Shown piece by piece: positions 57,713 to 64,000 of a stretch of 64,000 nt of DNA. Both the position numbers and the translations under genes were made by a program. Within the stretch, counting starts at the first letter, position 1. Every line of letters begins with the position of its first letter. The notes beneath the pieces are model-generated. The model was not told the origin of the DNA. It saw nothing but the letters and a program-made list of their open reading frames with translations, and did no database searches. The stretch comes from FEN-1219 sp963728995 (lineage in GTDB: Bacteria; Pseudomonadota; Gammaproteobacteria; Steroidobacterales; Rariloculaceae), in contig CAVSMD010000006.1 of NCBI GenBank assembly GCA_963728995.1, forward strand, positions 124,001 through 188,000. The letters run 5' to 3'.

Positions 57713-58933
57713 ATGTACGAGTGGACCCACGACAACGAGTTTTGCCTGCTGGAGAACGGCGAAGAGTATTTCCAGCAGATCTTCGCGGCGGTCGACGCGG
57801 CGCACGACGAGATCGTGCTCGAAGTTTATATCTGGCGCGAGGACGAGATCGGACGGGCGCTTACAGACAAACTGATTGCTGCCGCGCGTCGCGGCGTGCG
57901 GACAAAAGTCACGGTCGATGGCTACGGCTCGGCCGATTTCTCGGCGGTGTACCTGCGTGAAATGACGGAGGCCGGTATTTCCGTCAATTCATACGATCAG
58001 TCACGACTGCTGCCGATTCTGCGGAATCCCTTCTGTCGCTTGCATCGCAAGATCATCGTCGTCGACAAACGGGTCGCGTTCGTCGGCGGGCTCAACGTAT
58101 GGGCGCTGCACCTCAGGCGCTATGGCGAACGATCGATGCAGGACTATGCCGTCCGCGTGATCGGCCCCGTCGTCGACCAGATCCACGCGGCCACGGCACG
58201 ACTGTCACGAAAGCGCCGAGCGTCGCCGCTGCGTCGATTGCGACGCTGGCGACGGCGAATCCGCAAGGACGCGGCCGCCATCGACGGCTCGCGCACCCGC
58301 GGGCACGCGCTGTTCGTGACACGCGACAACCAGGATCACCCCACGGATATCGAAGAGATGTACCGCATGGGAATGCGTGGCGCAAAACGCCGCATCGTCA
58401 TTGCCAACGCCTATTTCCTGCCGGGTTACCGGTTTCTGCGCGAGCTCATGAAAGCGTCGCGGCGCGGAGTGGAGGTAACGCTGATCCTTCAGGGTAACCC
58501 CGATATCCGCATCCTTACCTTTGGAACGTCGATGCTCCATCACTATCTGTTCGCGGCCGGCATTCGTGTCTACAACTACTGCGAGCGGCCGCTGCATGCC
58601 AAGGTTGCGGTCATCGACGATCACTGGGTCACGATCGGCTCCAGCAACCTGGACCCCATCAGCCTTGGTCTGAACCTCGAAGGCAACCTCTTCGTGCTGG
58701 ATCATGAGCTGGGGGCCGAGGTGCGCTCTGCCCTCGACCGCCTCATGGAGGAAGATTGCACGGACGTGACCACGGAGGTTGCACCCAACAGCGTACTGCG
58801 CCGTCTGCTCCGGCTCCTGCTGTATTACACCACCCGCCGCATGCCGTTCCTTGGCAGGTGGTTGCTTTGGCGCGAGCAGGTCACCGAGGCTTTGCGCCCG
58901 GCCGAGAGCATGTTCGAGAGGAGAGCTCAATGA
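57713..58933 (+). CDS. clsB: Cardiolipin synthase B-type phospholipase D protein
   Basis: 406 aa. No N-terminal membrane helix, like ClsB. LLENGEEYFQQIFAAVDAAH, EIVLEVYIWREDEIG, then the first HKD motif CRLHRKIIVVDKRVAFVGGL (H-x-K-x4-D...G) and the second, RPLHAKVAVIDDHWVTIGSS with NLDPISLGLNLEGN. Domain spacing fits bacterial cardiolipin synthases, which join phosphatidylglycerol with PE or a second PG. The C-terminus has a basic amphipathic stretch (LLRLLLYYTTRRMPFLGRWL). Coupled by an ATGA overlap to YihY; the YbhN-like gene converges downstream, recalling the ybhO(clsB)-ybhN pair of E. coli. Confidence 0.9.
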   Translation: MYEWTHDNEFCLLENGEEYFQQIFAAVDAAHDEIVLEVYIWREDEIGRALTDKLIAAARRGVRTKVTVDGYGSADFSAVYLREMTEAGISVNSYDQSRLLPILRNPFCRLHRKIIVVDKRVAFVGGLNVWALHLRRYGERSMQDYAVRVIGPVVDQIHAATARLSRKRRASPLRRLRRWRRRIRKDAAAIDGSRTRGHALFVTRDNQDHPTDIEEMYRMGMRGAKRRIVIANAYFLPGYRFLRELMKASRRGVEVTLILQGNPDIRILTFGTSMLHHYLFAAGIRVYNYCERPLHAKVAVIDDHWVTIGSSNLDPISLGLNLEGNLFVLDHELGAEVRSALDRLMEEDCTDVTTEVAPNSVLRRLLRLLLYYTTRRMPFLGRWLLWREQVTEALRPAESMFERRAQ

Positions 58934-59964
58934 GTTCCAAGTCCAAGAAGCCCGACCGCGCTCGTCGGCACGGAGTGCCCCGTCGCGCCGCGCCCGCCGA
59001 CCCCGGCGAGCACGTGGAGGGCCGCGGCCGCGATGCGACGCGGCCCGGCGAGATCCCCCGAGCGGGCTTGCTCGACGTGGCCGCCAGGATCCGGGACCAG
59101 CTCGGTAGAGATAACGTGTCACTGCTCGCCGCCGGCGTCGGCCTGTTCTCGCTGCTCGCGGCCTTCCCTGCGCTCGCGGCCATGGTTTCCATCTACGGGT
59201 TATTCAGCTCGCCGGGCGATATCGCGCGGCAGCTGCAGACGCTCCAAGGTGTGATCCCAGGAGAGGCCCTCGACGTATTCAGCTCCCAGTTGCAAGCGAT
59301 GGCCGGCGACGCGCCCTCGAGCACGGTCGGAGTCGGTGTCGTCGTGACCTTGTTGATCGCGCTGTGGAGTGCGCGCAAGGGCATGGTCGCCGTGATGAGC
59401 GCCTGCAACGTGGCCTATGGCGAGATCGAGCACCGCGGTTTAGTGCGGCAAGCCGTCGTGTCCCTCTCATTCACGGTCGGCGCCGTGGTCTATTTCATCG
59501 TTACGCTCGGCATTGGCGGTGCATTGCCGTTCGTGCTCAAGGCGCTACTCGGGGATGGGCGCCTGGCCGGGTTCCTGAGCCTTCTGCGCTGGCCTCTGCT
59601 CTGGCTATTCATCGTCGTGGGGTTGGCCGTGATTTATCGGGTCGCGCCCGCGAGGGCGCCGGCCAAGTGGCGGTGGGTTTCCTGGGGCGCGGTGATCGCG
59701 GCGTCGCTCTGGGTCGTGGGGGGGATTCTGTTCGAGCTGTACGTACGCAACCTGGGCAACTTCGGCAAGACCTACGGCGCGCTCGGCAGCGTCGTGGTGC
59801 TGCTGCTGTGGCTGTATCTATCCGGCTTCATCGTGATACTCGGCGCAGAGATCAACGCGGAGCTCGAGCATCAGACGCGCCGAGATACTACCGTTGGCCC
59901 GGAGGCGCCGATGGGTCAGCGCGGCGCCTATGTGGCCGACACGCTGGGACGTCTGCGCCGCTAG
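58930..59964 (+). CDS. YihY/BrkB-family membrane protein
   Basis: 344 aa from ATG 58930, overlapping the clsB stop. A ~50-residue basic N-terminal tail, then six membrane helices with the BrkB/YihY pattern: DNVSLLAAGVGLFSLLAAFP, ALAAMVSIYGLFSSPGDI, VGVVVTLLIALWSARKGMVA, GIGGALPFVLKALLGD, WRWVSWGAVIAASLWVVGGI, FELYVRNLGNFGKTYGALGS and LLWLYLSGFIVILGAEINAE. Inner-membrane protein of uncertain function (once mis-assigned as RNase BN). Coupling to a cardiolipin synthase hints at lipid handling. Confidence 0.88.
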   Translation: MSSKSKKPDRARRHGVPRRAAPADPGEHVEGRGRDATRPGEIPRAGLLDVAARIRDQLGRDNVSLLAAGVGLFSLLAAFPALAAMVSIYGLFSSPGDIARQLQTLQGVIPGEALDVFSSQLQAMAGDAPSSTVGVGVVVTLLIALWSARKGMVAVMSACNVAYGEIEHRGLVRQAVVSLSFTVGAVVYFIVTLGIGGALPFVLKALLGDGRLAGFLSLLRWPLLWLFIVVGLAVIYRVAPARAPAKWRWVSWGAVIAASLWVVGGILFELYVRNLGNFGKTYGALGSVVVLLLWLYLSGFIVILGAEINAELEHQTRRDTTVGPEAPMGQRGAYVADTLGRLRR

Positions 59965-60956
59965 CGTTGCGCGCGCGCCGTCGCCTCCAAGTAGAAGAAC
60001 GCCGCGATCGACACGCCGAAGGGGATCAGGAAATATACGGCGCGGAATACGAGCAGCGCGGCGAGCAGATCGCCCTCGGAGAACTTGTCGCCGAGCAGAC
60101 TCAGCAAGATGAGCTCGATGATGCCGAGACCGCTCGGTATGTGGGCCCACAAGGCCACGAACGACGCCAGCAGCATGGCTTCCGTGACGTCGAGCCAGCT
60201 CGAGCCCGGTAGCAACCAGCAAACGACGGCGCCGATCGTGCCCCAGCTGATCAGCGAAAGCAGTAATTGAACGGCCGCCGTGCCGACGCCCGGCACGCGC
60301 AGCTCCGTGTTCCACATCTTCACGCGCTTGCCGCCGCGCCACGCGCAAGCGAGAACGTATGCACCCGTGAGCGCCACGAGCGTGACACCGATCGGTCGGA
60401 GCGCGGCCATGCCGATGTGCCAGCTGGCCGGCAGCGCAAGCGGCTGATACGCGAGCAACGCCCCGGTCAAGAGCACGTAGCCGGACCAGTTCGTGACCAG
60501 CGTCAACACGATGATCTGTGTGACGGTCAGCGGCGAGAAGCCGTACGGCATATAGAGGCGATAGCGGAACGCTACGCCGCCGAGGATGCCGCCGAGATTC
60601 AAAGAAAAGTAGTAGCCCGTGTACGAGATCAGCATCACGCGCCAGGCTCGGGCCGTGTGGCCGGTGACGTGGCGGCTGACGAGATCGTAGCTGGCGCATG
60701 CAAGCTGCGCCGGCAGGGTAATCGCGATGGCAACCAGGATCTTTGCCGGACCAAAACCACGCAGCGCCTCGAGCACCTCGGGCCAATTCACCGACCGGGC
60801 CCGGATGACGATCACGATCGCGAGCGCGCAGAGCACGATGACCGTCAGCGCACGTTTTGCATACGCCATGAGCCAATGAGCGCCGGCGCGGGCGACGATC
60901 CGCCGCGCCAGGCTCGGGACGCGCCCCACTGCGCACGGGCTCGATTGGCCACGCAC
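59961..60956 (-). CDS. YbhN/UPF0104-type flippase-like membrane protein
   Basis: 331 aa; ATG 60956 opens the frame, and an ATG at 60869 (MAYAKRALTVIVLCALAIVI) just before TM1 is the likelier start. Helices and motifs of the lysylphosphatidylglycerol-synthase TM/UPF0104 family: ISYTGYYFSLNLGGILGGVA, FRYRLYMPYGFSPLTVTQII, ALWAHIPSGLGIIELILLSL and VFRAVYFLIPFGVSI (the P-x-G-x-G-x-x-E and R-x-x-x-x-x-x-P signatures). In E. coli the homologue is next to clsB. It ends 4 bp inside the convergent YihY gene. Confidence 0.85.
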   Translation of the reverse strand: MRGQSSPCAVGRVPSLARRIVARAGAHWLMAYAKRALTVIVLCALAIVIVIRARSVNWPEVLEALRGFGPAKILVAIAITLPAQLACASYDLVSRHVTGHTARAWRVMLISYTGYYFSLNLGGILGGVAFRYRLYMPYGFSPLTVTQIIVLTLVTNWSGYVLLTGALLAYQPLALPASWHIGMAALRPIGVTLVALTGAYVLACAWRGGKRVKMWNTELRVPGVGTAAVQLLLSLISWGTIGAVVCWLLPGSSWLDVTEAMLLASFVALWAHIPSGLGIIELILLSLLGDKFSEGDLLAALLVFRAVYFLIPFGVSIAAFFYLEATARAQR

Positions 60957-61061
60957 TCTCTGATGACTCGCTCTCTTGCGGTGACACTCGACCCACGAGC
61001 AAGGCTCGTGGCCATGCGCGTAGCGGTCTCAGTATTTCGGTTAAAGGGCTGCGCCGCAACT

Positions 61062-62300
61062 CTAATCGCAACGGGAGCCGTCCGCTGAACCCAGCCATTT
61101 GGTGGCCGCAGTCCCCGACACTCCGAACGCGAAGATCGAGGCCACGATCGCGAAGCTTGCGACCGTCCAGATCGTATCGTTCCCGGACTTCAGCGTAGCG
61201 CTGGCACCATAGTAGATGGCTGCGACACCCATCGGGCCGAACCATCCCGCAAACCACAGGTCGCGCGTTCGAGCGAGCGCCGGTAGCCATCGACGCAGCA
61301 ACAGCGTCGCCGGCAATCGGCGCAAGACGAGCAACGCGAGCGCGAACACTGCCACGCGCCAACCGAGGCCCAGCCATGCGCCCAGCGGCAGCGCCAAGCC
61401 GAAAAGCATGAAAGCCGGTAGCTCGAAGAACCTGCGGGCGGCCTCGTGCAGCCGCTCCTTCTCTGCGATGAGCTCGTCGTGGACGCCCGCATTGAGCGCC
61501 ACTCCGGCCACGAAGATGGCGAGCAGGCCGTTCACGCCGATGAGCGCGGATCCGCCGAGCAGCGCCAGGGATAGTGCCAGGCTCACGGTCAACAACGGAG
61601 TGCGATCGGCATCCCGGTGGCGAGAGGCGCGCTTCAGCACGCTTGCGACGATGAGCCCTGCGAGGAGACCAATCGCGGCACCGCCCAGTGTCTCGACCAG
61701 CACGGCGTGAAGGATTCCCGTCAGGAAAGCGTCGCCGGATGTCGGCGGCCCGAGCGCGAGCAGCGCGACTGACACGAACGGCAGCGCGAGCGCGTCGTTG
61801 GCGCCGGCCTCGGCGAGAATGGTGTGACGAACGCGCTCGGGCACACATCGGTTCGCAAGACGTCCACTGACGATGGCGCTCGCGAGCACGGGGTCCGTGG
61901 GCATCAGCAGCGCGCCCAATAGAGCGGCGACCGCCAGCGAGACTCCCAGGGTCAGCTTCGCCAACACCGCGCCGACGAGCCCCATGCACGGCATCAGAAC
62001 GCCGATCAGCGTCGCGACGCTGCGCCAGTCGCGGCGCAAGTAGGCCGTCGGCACACAAAGGGCGACGTCCATGATGGCCAGCGCTAAGGTCACCCGCGCG
62101 ATCTGCTCGAGGACCAGCAACGGCGGTCCCCAGCGTGCCAGGTCGAACCAGCCGAGACCGGCCGGTCCGACCGCGGCGCCGACGACGAGCGCAACGACCG
62201 GCTCGGACACGTACCAGCGCGCTTTGATCAACCCGGCGGTGACGCCGAGCACGAGCAGGACGACTGCGGCCAGCGTCAATGCCGCGTTGGCGTCAAGCAA
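61062..62300 (-). CDS. NhaP/CPA1-type cation:proton antiporter
   Basis: 412 aa from TTG 62300, 15 nt after the MgtC stop. About 12 helices. GALLMPTDPVLASAIVSGRL and TILAEAGANDALALPFVSVA hold the T-D and N-D residues of the CPA1 core. ALLGGSALIGVNGLLAIFVA, ELPAFMLFGLALPLG and WFAGWFGPMGVAAIYYG (the G-P-R/M-G segment) complete the fold. It exchanges Na+ or K+ for H+. No C-terminal regulatory domain. Co-transcribed with MgtC. Confidence 0.88.
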   Translation of the reverse strand: MLDANAALTLAAVVLLVLGVTAGLIKARWYVSEPVVALVVGAAVGPAGLGWFDLARWGPPLLVLEQIARVTLALAIMDVALCVPTAYLRRDWRSVATLIGVLMPCMGLVGAVLAKLTLGVSLAVAALLGALLMPTDPVLASAIVSGRLANRCVPERVRHTILAEAGANDALALPFVSVALLALGPPTSGDAFLTGILHAVLVETLGGAAIGLLAGLIVASVLKRASRHRDADRTPLLTVSLALSLALLGGSALIGVNGLLAIFVAGVALNAGVHDELIAEKERLHEAARRFFELPAFMLFGLALPLGAWLGLGWRVAVFALALLVLRRLPATLLLRRWLPALARTRDLWFAGWFGPMGVAAIYYGASATLKSGNDTIWTVASFAIVASIFAFGVSGTAATKWLGSADGSRCD

Positions 62301-62315
62301 CGTGCAGCGCTCTGC

Positions 62316-62783
62316 TCACCGCGACTTGCGCACGAGGATCGCCACGATGCGCAGTAGCACGAGCGTTACGAGGGTCACCAGCCCCGCGAGCAACAGCTGG
62401 CGCTCCGCCACGCTGATGCCGATCGCGGCGACGAGCAACATCGAGGCCGCCGTCGTCAATCCTTCCACGGCGCCGTCCTCGCGATGCCGGAAGATGGTGC
62501 CCGCGCCGAGAAACGCCACACCCGTCACGACGGCCTCGATGACGCGAATCGGATCTGCTCGTAGGATGGACGAGGGCGTGTTGGTCGCGAAGCTCTCCAC
62601 GAGCAAATCCGCCGTGCCCGCGAACAACGCCGAAGCCGTGGCGAGAATCGCATGGGTGCGAAGCCCGGCCGGCCGGTTCGCGAACTCGCGCTCGAGTCCG
62701 ATCAAGCCGCCCAGGAACCCTGCAATGACGACCTTCAGGACCACCTCAAGCTGCTGCGAGTAGTTGCTGTCGAGAAGATGCAT
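62316..62783 (-). CDS. MgtC/SapB-family membrane protein
   Basis: 155 aa from ATG 62783 (MHLLDSNYSQQLEVVLKVVI); the frame is open upstream, but the predicted mRNA start is ~62813. Family signature VVIAGFLGGLIGLEREFANR, then PAGLRTHAILATASALFA (G-x-E-R-x...P-A-G-L-R-T-x) and RVIEAVVTGVAFLGAGTIFR. Four or five helices, no C-terminal ACT-like domain. MgtC proteins inhibit F-ATPase and support survival at low Mg2+ and in macrophages; short relatives are less studied. Leads into the antiporter gene. Confidence 0.88.
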   Translation of the reverse strand: MHLLDSNYSQQLEVVLKVVIAGFLGGLIGLEREFANRPAGLRTHAILATASALFAGTADLLVESFATNTPSSILRADPIRVIEAVVTGVAFLGAGTIFRHREDGAVEGLTTAASMLLVAAIGISVAERQLLLAGLVTLVTLVLLRIVAILVRKSR

Positions 62784-62824
62784 CCGGGTTCCCGCGGCTA
62801 TGCGCCTCCGAAGCGTGTCACGGT

Positions 62825-62838
62825 GCAAACGTTGTGCC
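62825..62838 (-). promoter_or_regulatory. Sigma-54 promoter, MgtC-antiporter operon
   Basis: TGGCACAACGTTTGCA on the minus strand, GG-N10-GC, full consensus. Predicted start ~62813, 30 nt before the ATG. Confidence 0.78.
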
Positions 62839-62856
62839 AGCGACTTCCAACGGTCG

Positions 62857-62869
62857 CGCAAAGCTTGCA
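62857..62869. promoter_or_regulatory. TGYAA-N3-TTRCA palindrome (one mismatch)
   Basis: CGCAAAGCTTGCA, 19-31 bp upstream of the MgtC -24 element. A weaker copy (TCTATCGTTTACG, 62896-62908) lies at the usual 58-70 bp. Confidence 0.4.
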
Positions 62870-62944
62870 CATCGTCGCGGCCGTCGAGATCGCAATCTAT
62901 CGTTTACGCATCCGGTCTGCCGGCGGGTCGCGTGCGCCGACCGT

Positions 62945-62958
62945 GGTATAGGACTTGC
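62945..62958 (+). promoter_or_regulatory. Sigma-54 promoter, DUF4396 gene
   Basis: TGGTATAGGACTTGCA, GG-N10-GC; -12 box perfect, -24 box one off. Predicted start ~62970. Confidence 0.65.
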
Positions 62959-63046
62959 AACCGGCGCAGGTATTGCAAGCACGAGGGGTCGAGATGCATC
63001 GGGATCATGGTGCAAGGCTGGGGCCGCGAGCCCCCGGGGCGCTTAG

Positions 63047-63721
63047 TTGCCAGCCGCGCCGCCGGCTGCGCTGAGCCTGCTCGCCGGCTGCTCGGTGGTC
63101 GCGGGCCTCGTGGCCGCGCTCGTGATCGCGCTCGACATCCTCGCGGGCCGGCGGCAAAAGATGCAAATCATGAACGTCGTTTGGCCGCTCACGGGACTGT
63201 GGAGCGGGCCCGTGGGTCTGTACGTGTATTTCAGCCGTGGACGAGCGCCACCCGAGTCGAGCCGCGCGGAGCCGCCGTTCTGGTGGCACGTGGCGCTCGG
63301 CACCACGCACTGCGGCGCAGGATGCACGCTCGGCGACATCGTCGCCGAGAGTCTCGTGATCGCATGGCCGGTCGTGCTGTTCGGTCAGCGGGCGTTCGGC
63401 ACCTGGGTCGTGGATTTCGGCTTTGCGTTTCTCTTCGGCATCGTCTTTCAGTATTTCTCGATCGTTCCCATGCGGGGTCTCGGTGTGCGGGAAGGCCTCT
63501 GGAGCGCGCTCAAGGCGGACACGGCTTCGTTGGCTGCATGGCAGCTCGGCATGTATGGCTGGATGGCCGTCGCGCTCTTCGCGCTTTTTTCGCCCGATAC
63601 TCTGCCGAAGTCGAGTCCGGTGTTCTGGTTCATGATGCAGATCGCGATGTTCTTCGGCTTCGCGACGAGCTTCCCCGTCAATTGGTGGCTGTTGCGCCGC
63701 GGAGTGAAAGAGGCCATGTAG
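63047..63721 (+). CDS. DUF4396 membrane protein
   Basis: 224 aa from TTG 63047, the only start after an in-frame stop at 63044 that keeps the family's N-terminus; a GTG at 63095 is the alternative. GLVAALVIALDILAGRRQKM, QIMNVVWPLTGLWSGPVGLY, PFWWHVALGTTHCGAGCTLG (conserved G-x-x-H-C-G-A-G-C-x-x-G-D), AFLFGIVFQYFSIVPMRGLG and MMQIAMFFGFATSFPVNWWL are DUF4396 hallmarks. The His-Cys-x-x-x-Cys cluster in a membrane helix suggests metal or redox binding. A 26-codon frame (62994-63074) with a good ribosome-binding site overlaps its start and may couple translation. Confidence 0.85.
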   Translation: MPAAPPAALSLLAGCSVVAGLVAALVIALDILAGRRQKMQIMNVVWPLTGLWSGPVGLYVYFSRGRAPPESSRAEPPFWWHVALGTTHCGAGCTLGDIVAESLVIAWPVVLFGQRAFGTWVVDFGFAFLFGIVFQYFSIVPMRGLGVREGLWSALKADTASLAAWQLGMYGWMAVALFALFSPDTLPKSSPVFWFMMQIAMFFGFATSFPVNWWLLRRGVKEAM

Positions 63722-63735
63722 CGCGCGGGCTGCTT

Positions 63736-63748
63736 TGTAAGCTTTGCA
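63736..63748. promoter_or_regulatory. TGYAA-N3-TTRCA palindrome (perfect), between convergent genes
   Basis: TGTAAGCTTTGCA, located between two gene 3' ends. No sigma-54 core is within 100 bp, so the usual enhancer role does not fit here. Confidence 0.4.
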
Positions 63749-63766
63749 CACCGAATGCGGGCGGCA

Positions 63767-64000
63767 TCACAGCCCCGGGTGGGCGAGCAGCCGATTGGCT
63801 TCACTCCGATCGACCGAGTGGAACCTGCCGAGCGCGCAGGCGGCCCCGGGAACGAAGCCGGCCCCGATCCGGCTCAGCACGGTGATCGGGTCCACCTCGC
63901 AAGCCGTGCTCGAGCCGGCTCGATAGAGAAACGCGCCGTCTTGCCGAAGCGCGGGGCAGGCATACGGCAGATCGTTCACGAGAATGTCCCCATCCTTGAG
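63767..64000 (-). CDS. Hypothetical protein, C-terminal part (cut by window edge)
   Basis: 78 residues, open to the window end. Starting with LKDGDILVNDLPYACPALRQ, then DGAFLYRAGSSTACEVDPIT, VLSRIGAGFVPGAACALGRF and HSVDRSEANRLLAHPGL. Mixed, clearly protein-like composition with two cysteines; no hydrophobic segment. I do not recognise the family. Convergent with the DUF4396 gene (45-bp gap). Confidence 0.55.
   Translation of the reverse strand, partial: LKDGDILVNDLPYACPALRQDGAFLYRAGSSTACEVDPITVLSRIGAGFVPGAACALGRFHSVDRSEANRLLAHPGL

Noticed and set aside
60987..61016. Sigma-54-like sequence upstream of the YbhN-type gene
   Set aside because: GG and GC are 11 rather than 10 nt apart (TGGCCACGAGCCTTGCT on the minus strand); spacing is normally strict.
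1..64000. tRNA, rRNA, CRISPR arrays, IS elements, integrases, rpoN or enhancer-binding-protein genes
   Set aside because: Looked for and not seen; remnants of IS elements too decayed to recognise by eye cannot be excluded.

Overview
The window is G+C-rich (roughly two thirds by eye), densely packed chromosomal DNA from a Gram-negative bacterium. Several outer-membrane beta-barrels, lipoproteins, OpgH, an M23 peptidase and a GlyGly-CTERM anchor indicate this. Family content (YfaZ-like barrel, SYLF proteins, ClsB/YbhN pair, PQQ-type sugar dehydrogenases, hybrid kinases) suggests a Proteobacterium, probably a gammaproteobacterium of the Nevskia/Steroidobacter kind; that placement is inference. 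I saw no tRNA, rRNA, CRISPR array, integrase or intact insertion sequence.

Region 1 (1-9.1 kb) is mixed metabolism with gene decay: the end of an S1/P1-type nuclease, an exported HpcH/HpaI aldolase-fold protein, a LysR remnant, an MFS transporter, a truncated sulfotransferase, a serine beta-lactamase-fold hydrolase, an AraC/GyrI regulator, a glutathione transferase and a PQQ-type sugar dehydrogenase lipoprotein. Region 2 (9.2-18.3 kb) carries two related hybrid histidine kinases, the first with a frameshift at its end. They flank a flavin monooxygenase/VOC operon, and are followed by a decayed alpha/beta hydrolase, an M23 peptidase and a PRC-barrel protein.

Region 3 (18.3-63.7 kb) is the remarkable part. 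It is a long run of small stress- and envelope-type genes: Fe/Mn SOD, encapsulated-ferritin-like protein, a Cu/Zn-SOD-like lipoprotein, three SYLF proteins, two PPC (DUF296) proteins, fasciclin, CBS, DUF4142, DUF3618, holin-like and DUF1328 proteins, a TraR/DksA zinc finger, a sensory-rhodopsin-transducer-like protein, MgtC, an Na+/H+ antiporter, a cation diffusion facilitator, ClsB, YihY, YbhN, OpgH, glycogen-debranching and GH13 enzymes, a fused FAD/Fe-S dehydrogenase and several beta-barrels. Short upstream regions on both strands repeatedly carry a sigma-54 promoter (GG-N10-GC, mostly TGGCAY-N5-TTGCW). I count about thirty between 13.4 and 63 kb, often in divergent pairs. A second motif, the 13-bp palindrome TGYAA-N3-TTRCA, recurs between genes and often lies 45-70 bp upstream of the -24 element, as an enhancer for a bacterial enhancer-binding protein would. 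Neither rpoN nor an enhancer-binding protein gene is present here.

One sigma-54 promoter (47.3 kb) precedes no nearby gene; its predicted start coincides with the first base of a strongly structured RNA, a good candidate for a new sigma-54-dependent small RNA. The simplest reading is that region 3 is one clustered RpoN regulon that remodels the envelope and protects against oxidative, osmotic and metal stress. Remnants of a catalase (katE) and possibly a sugar-phosphate isomerase between its genes suggest accretion and loss.
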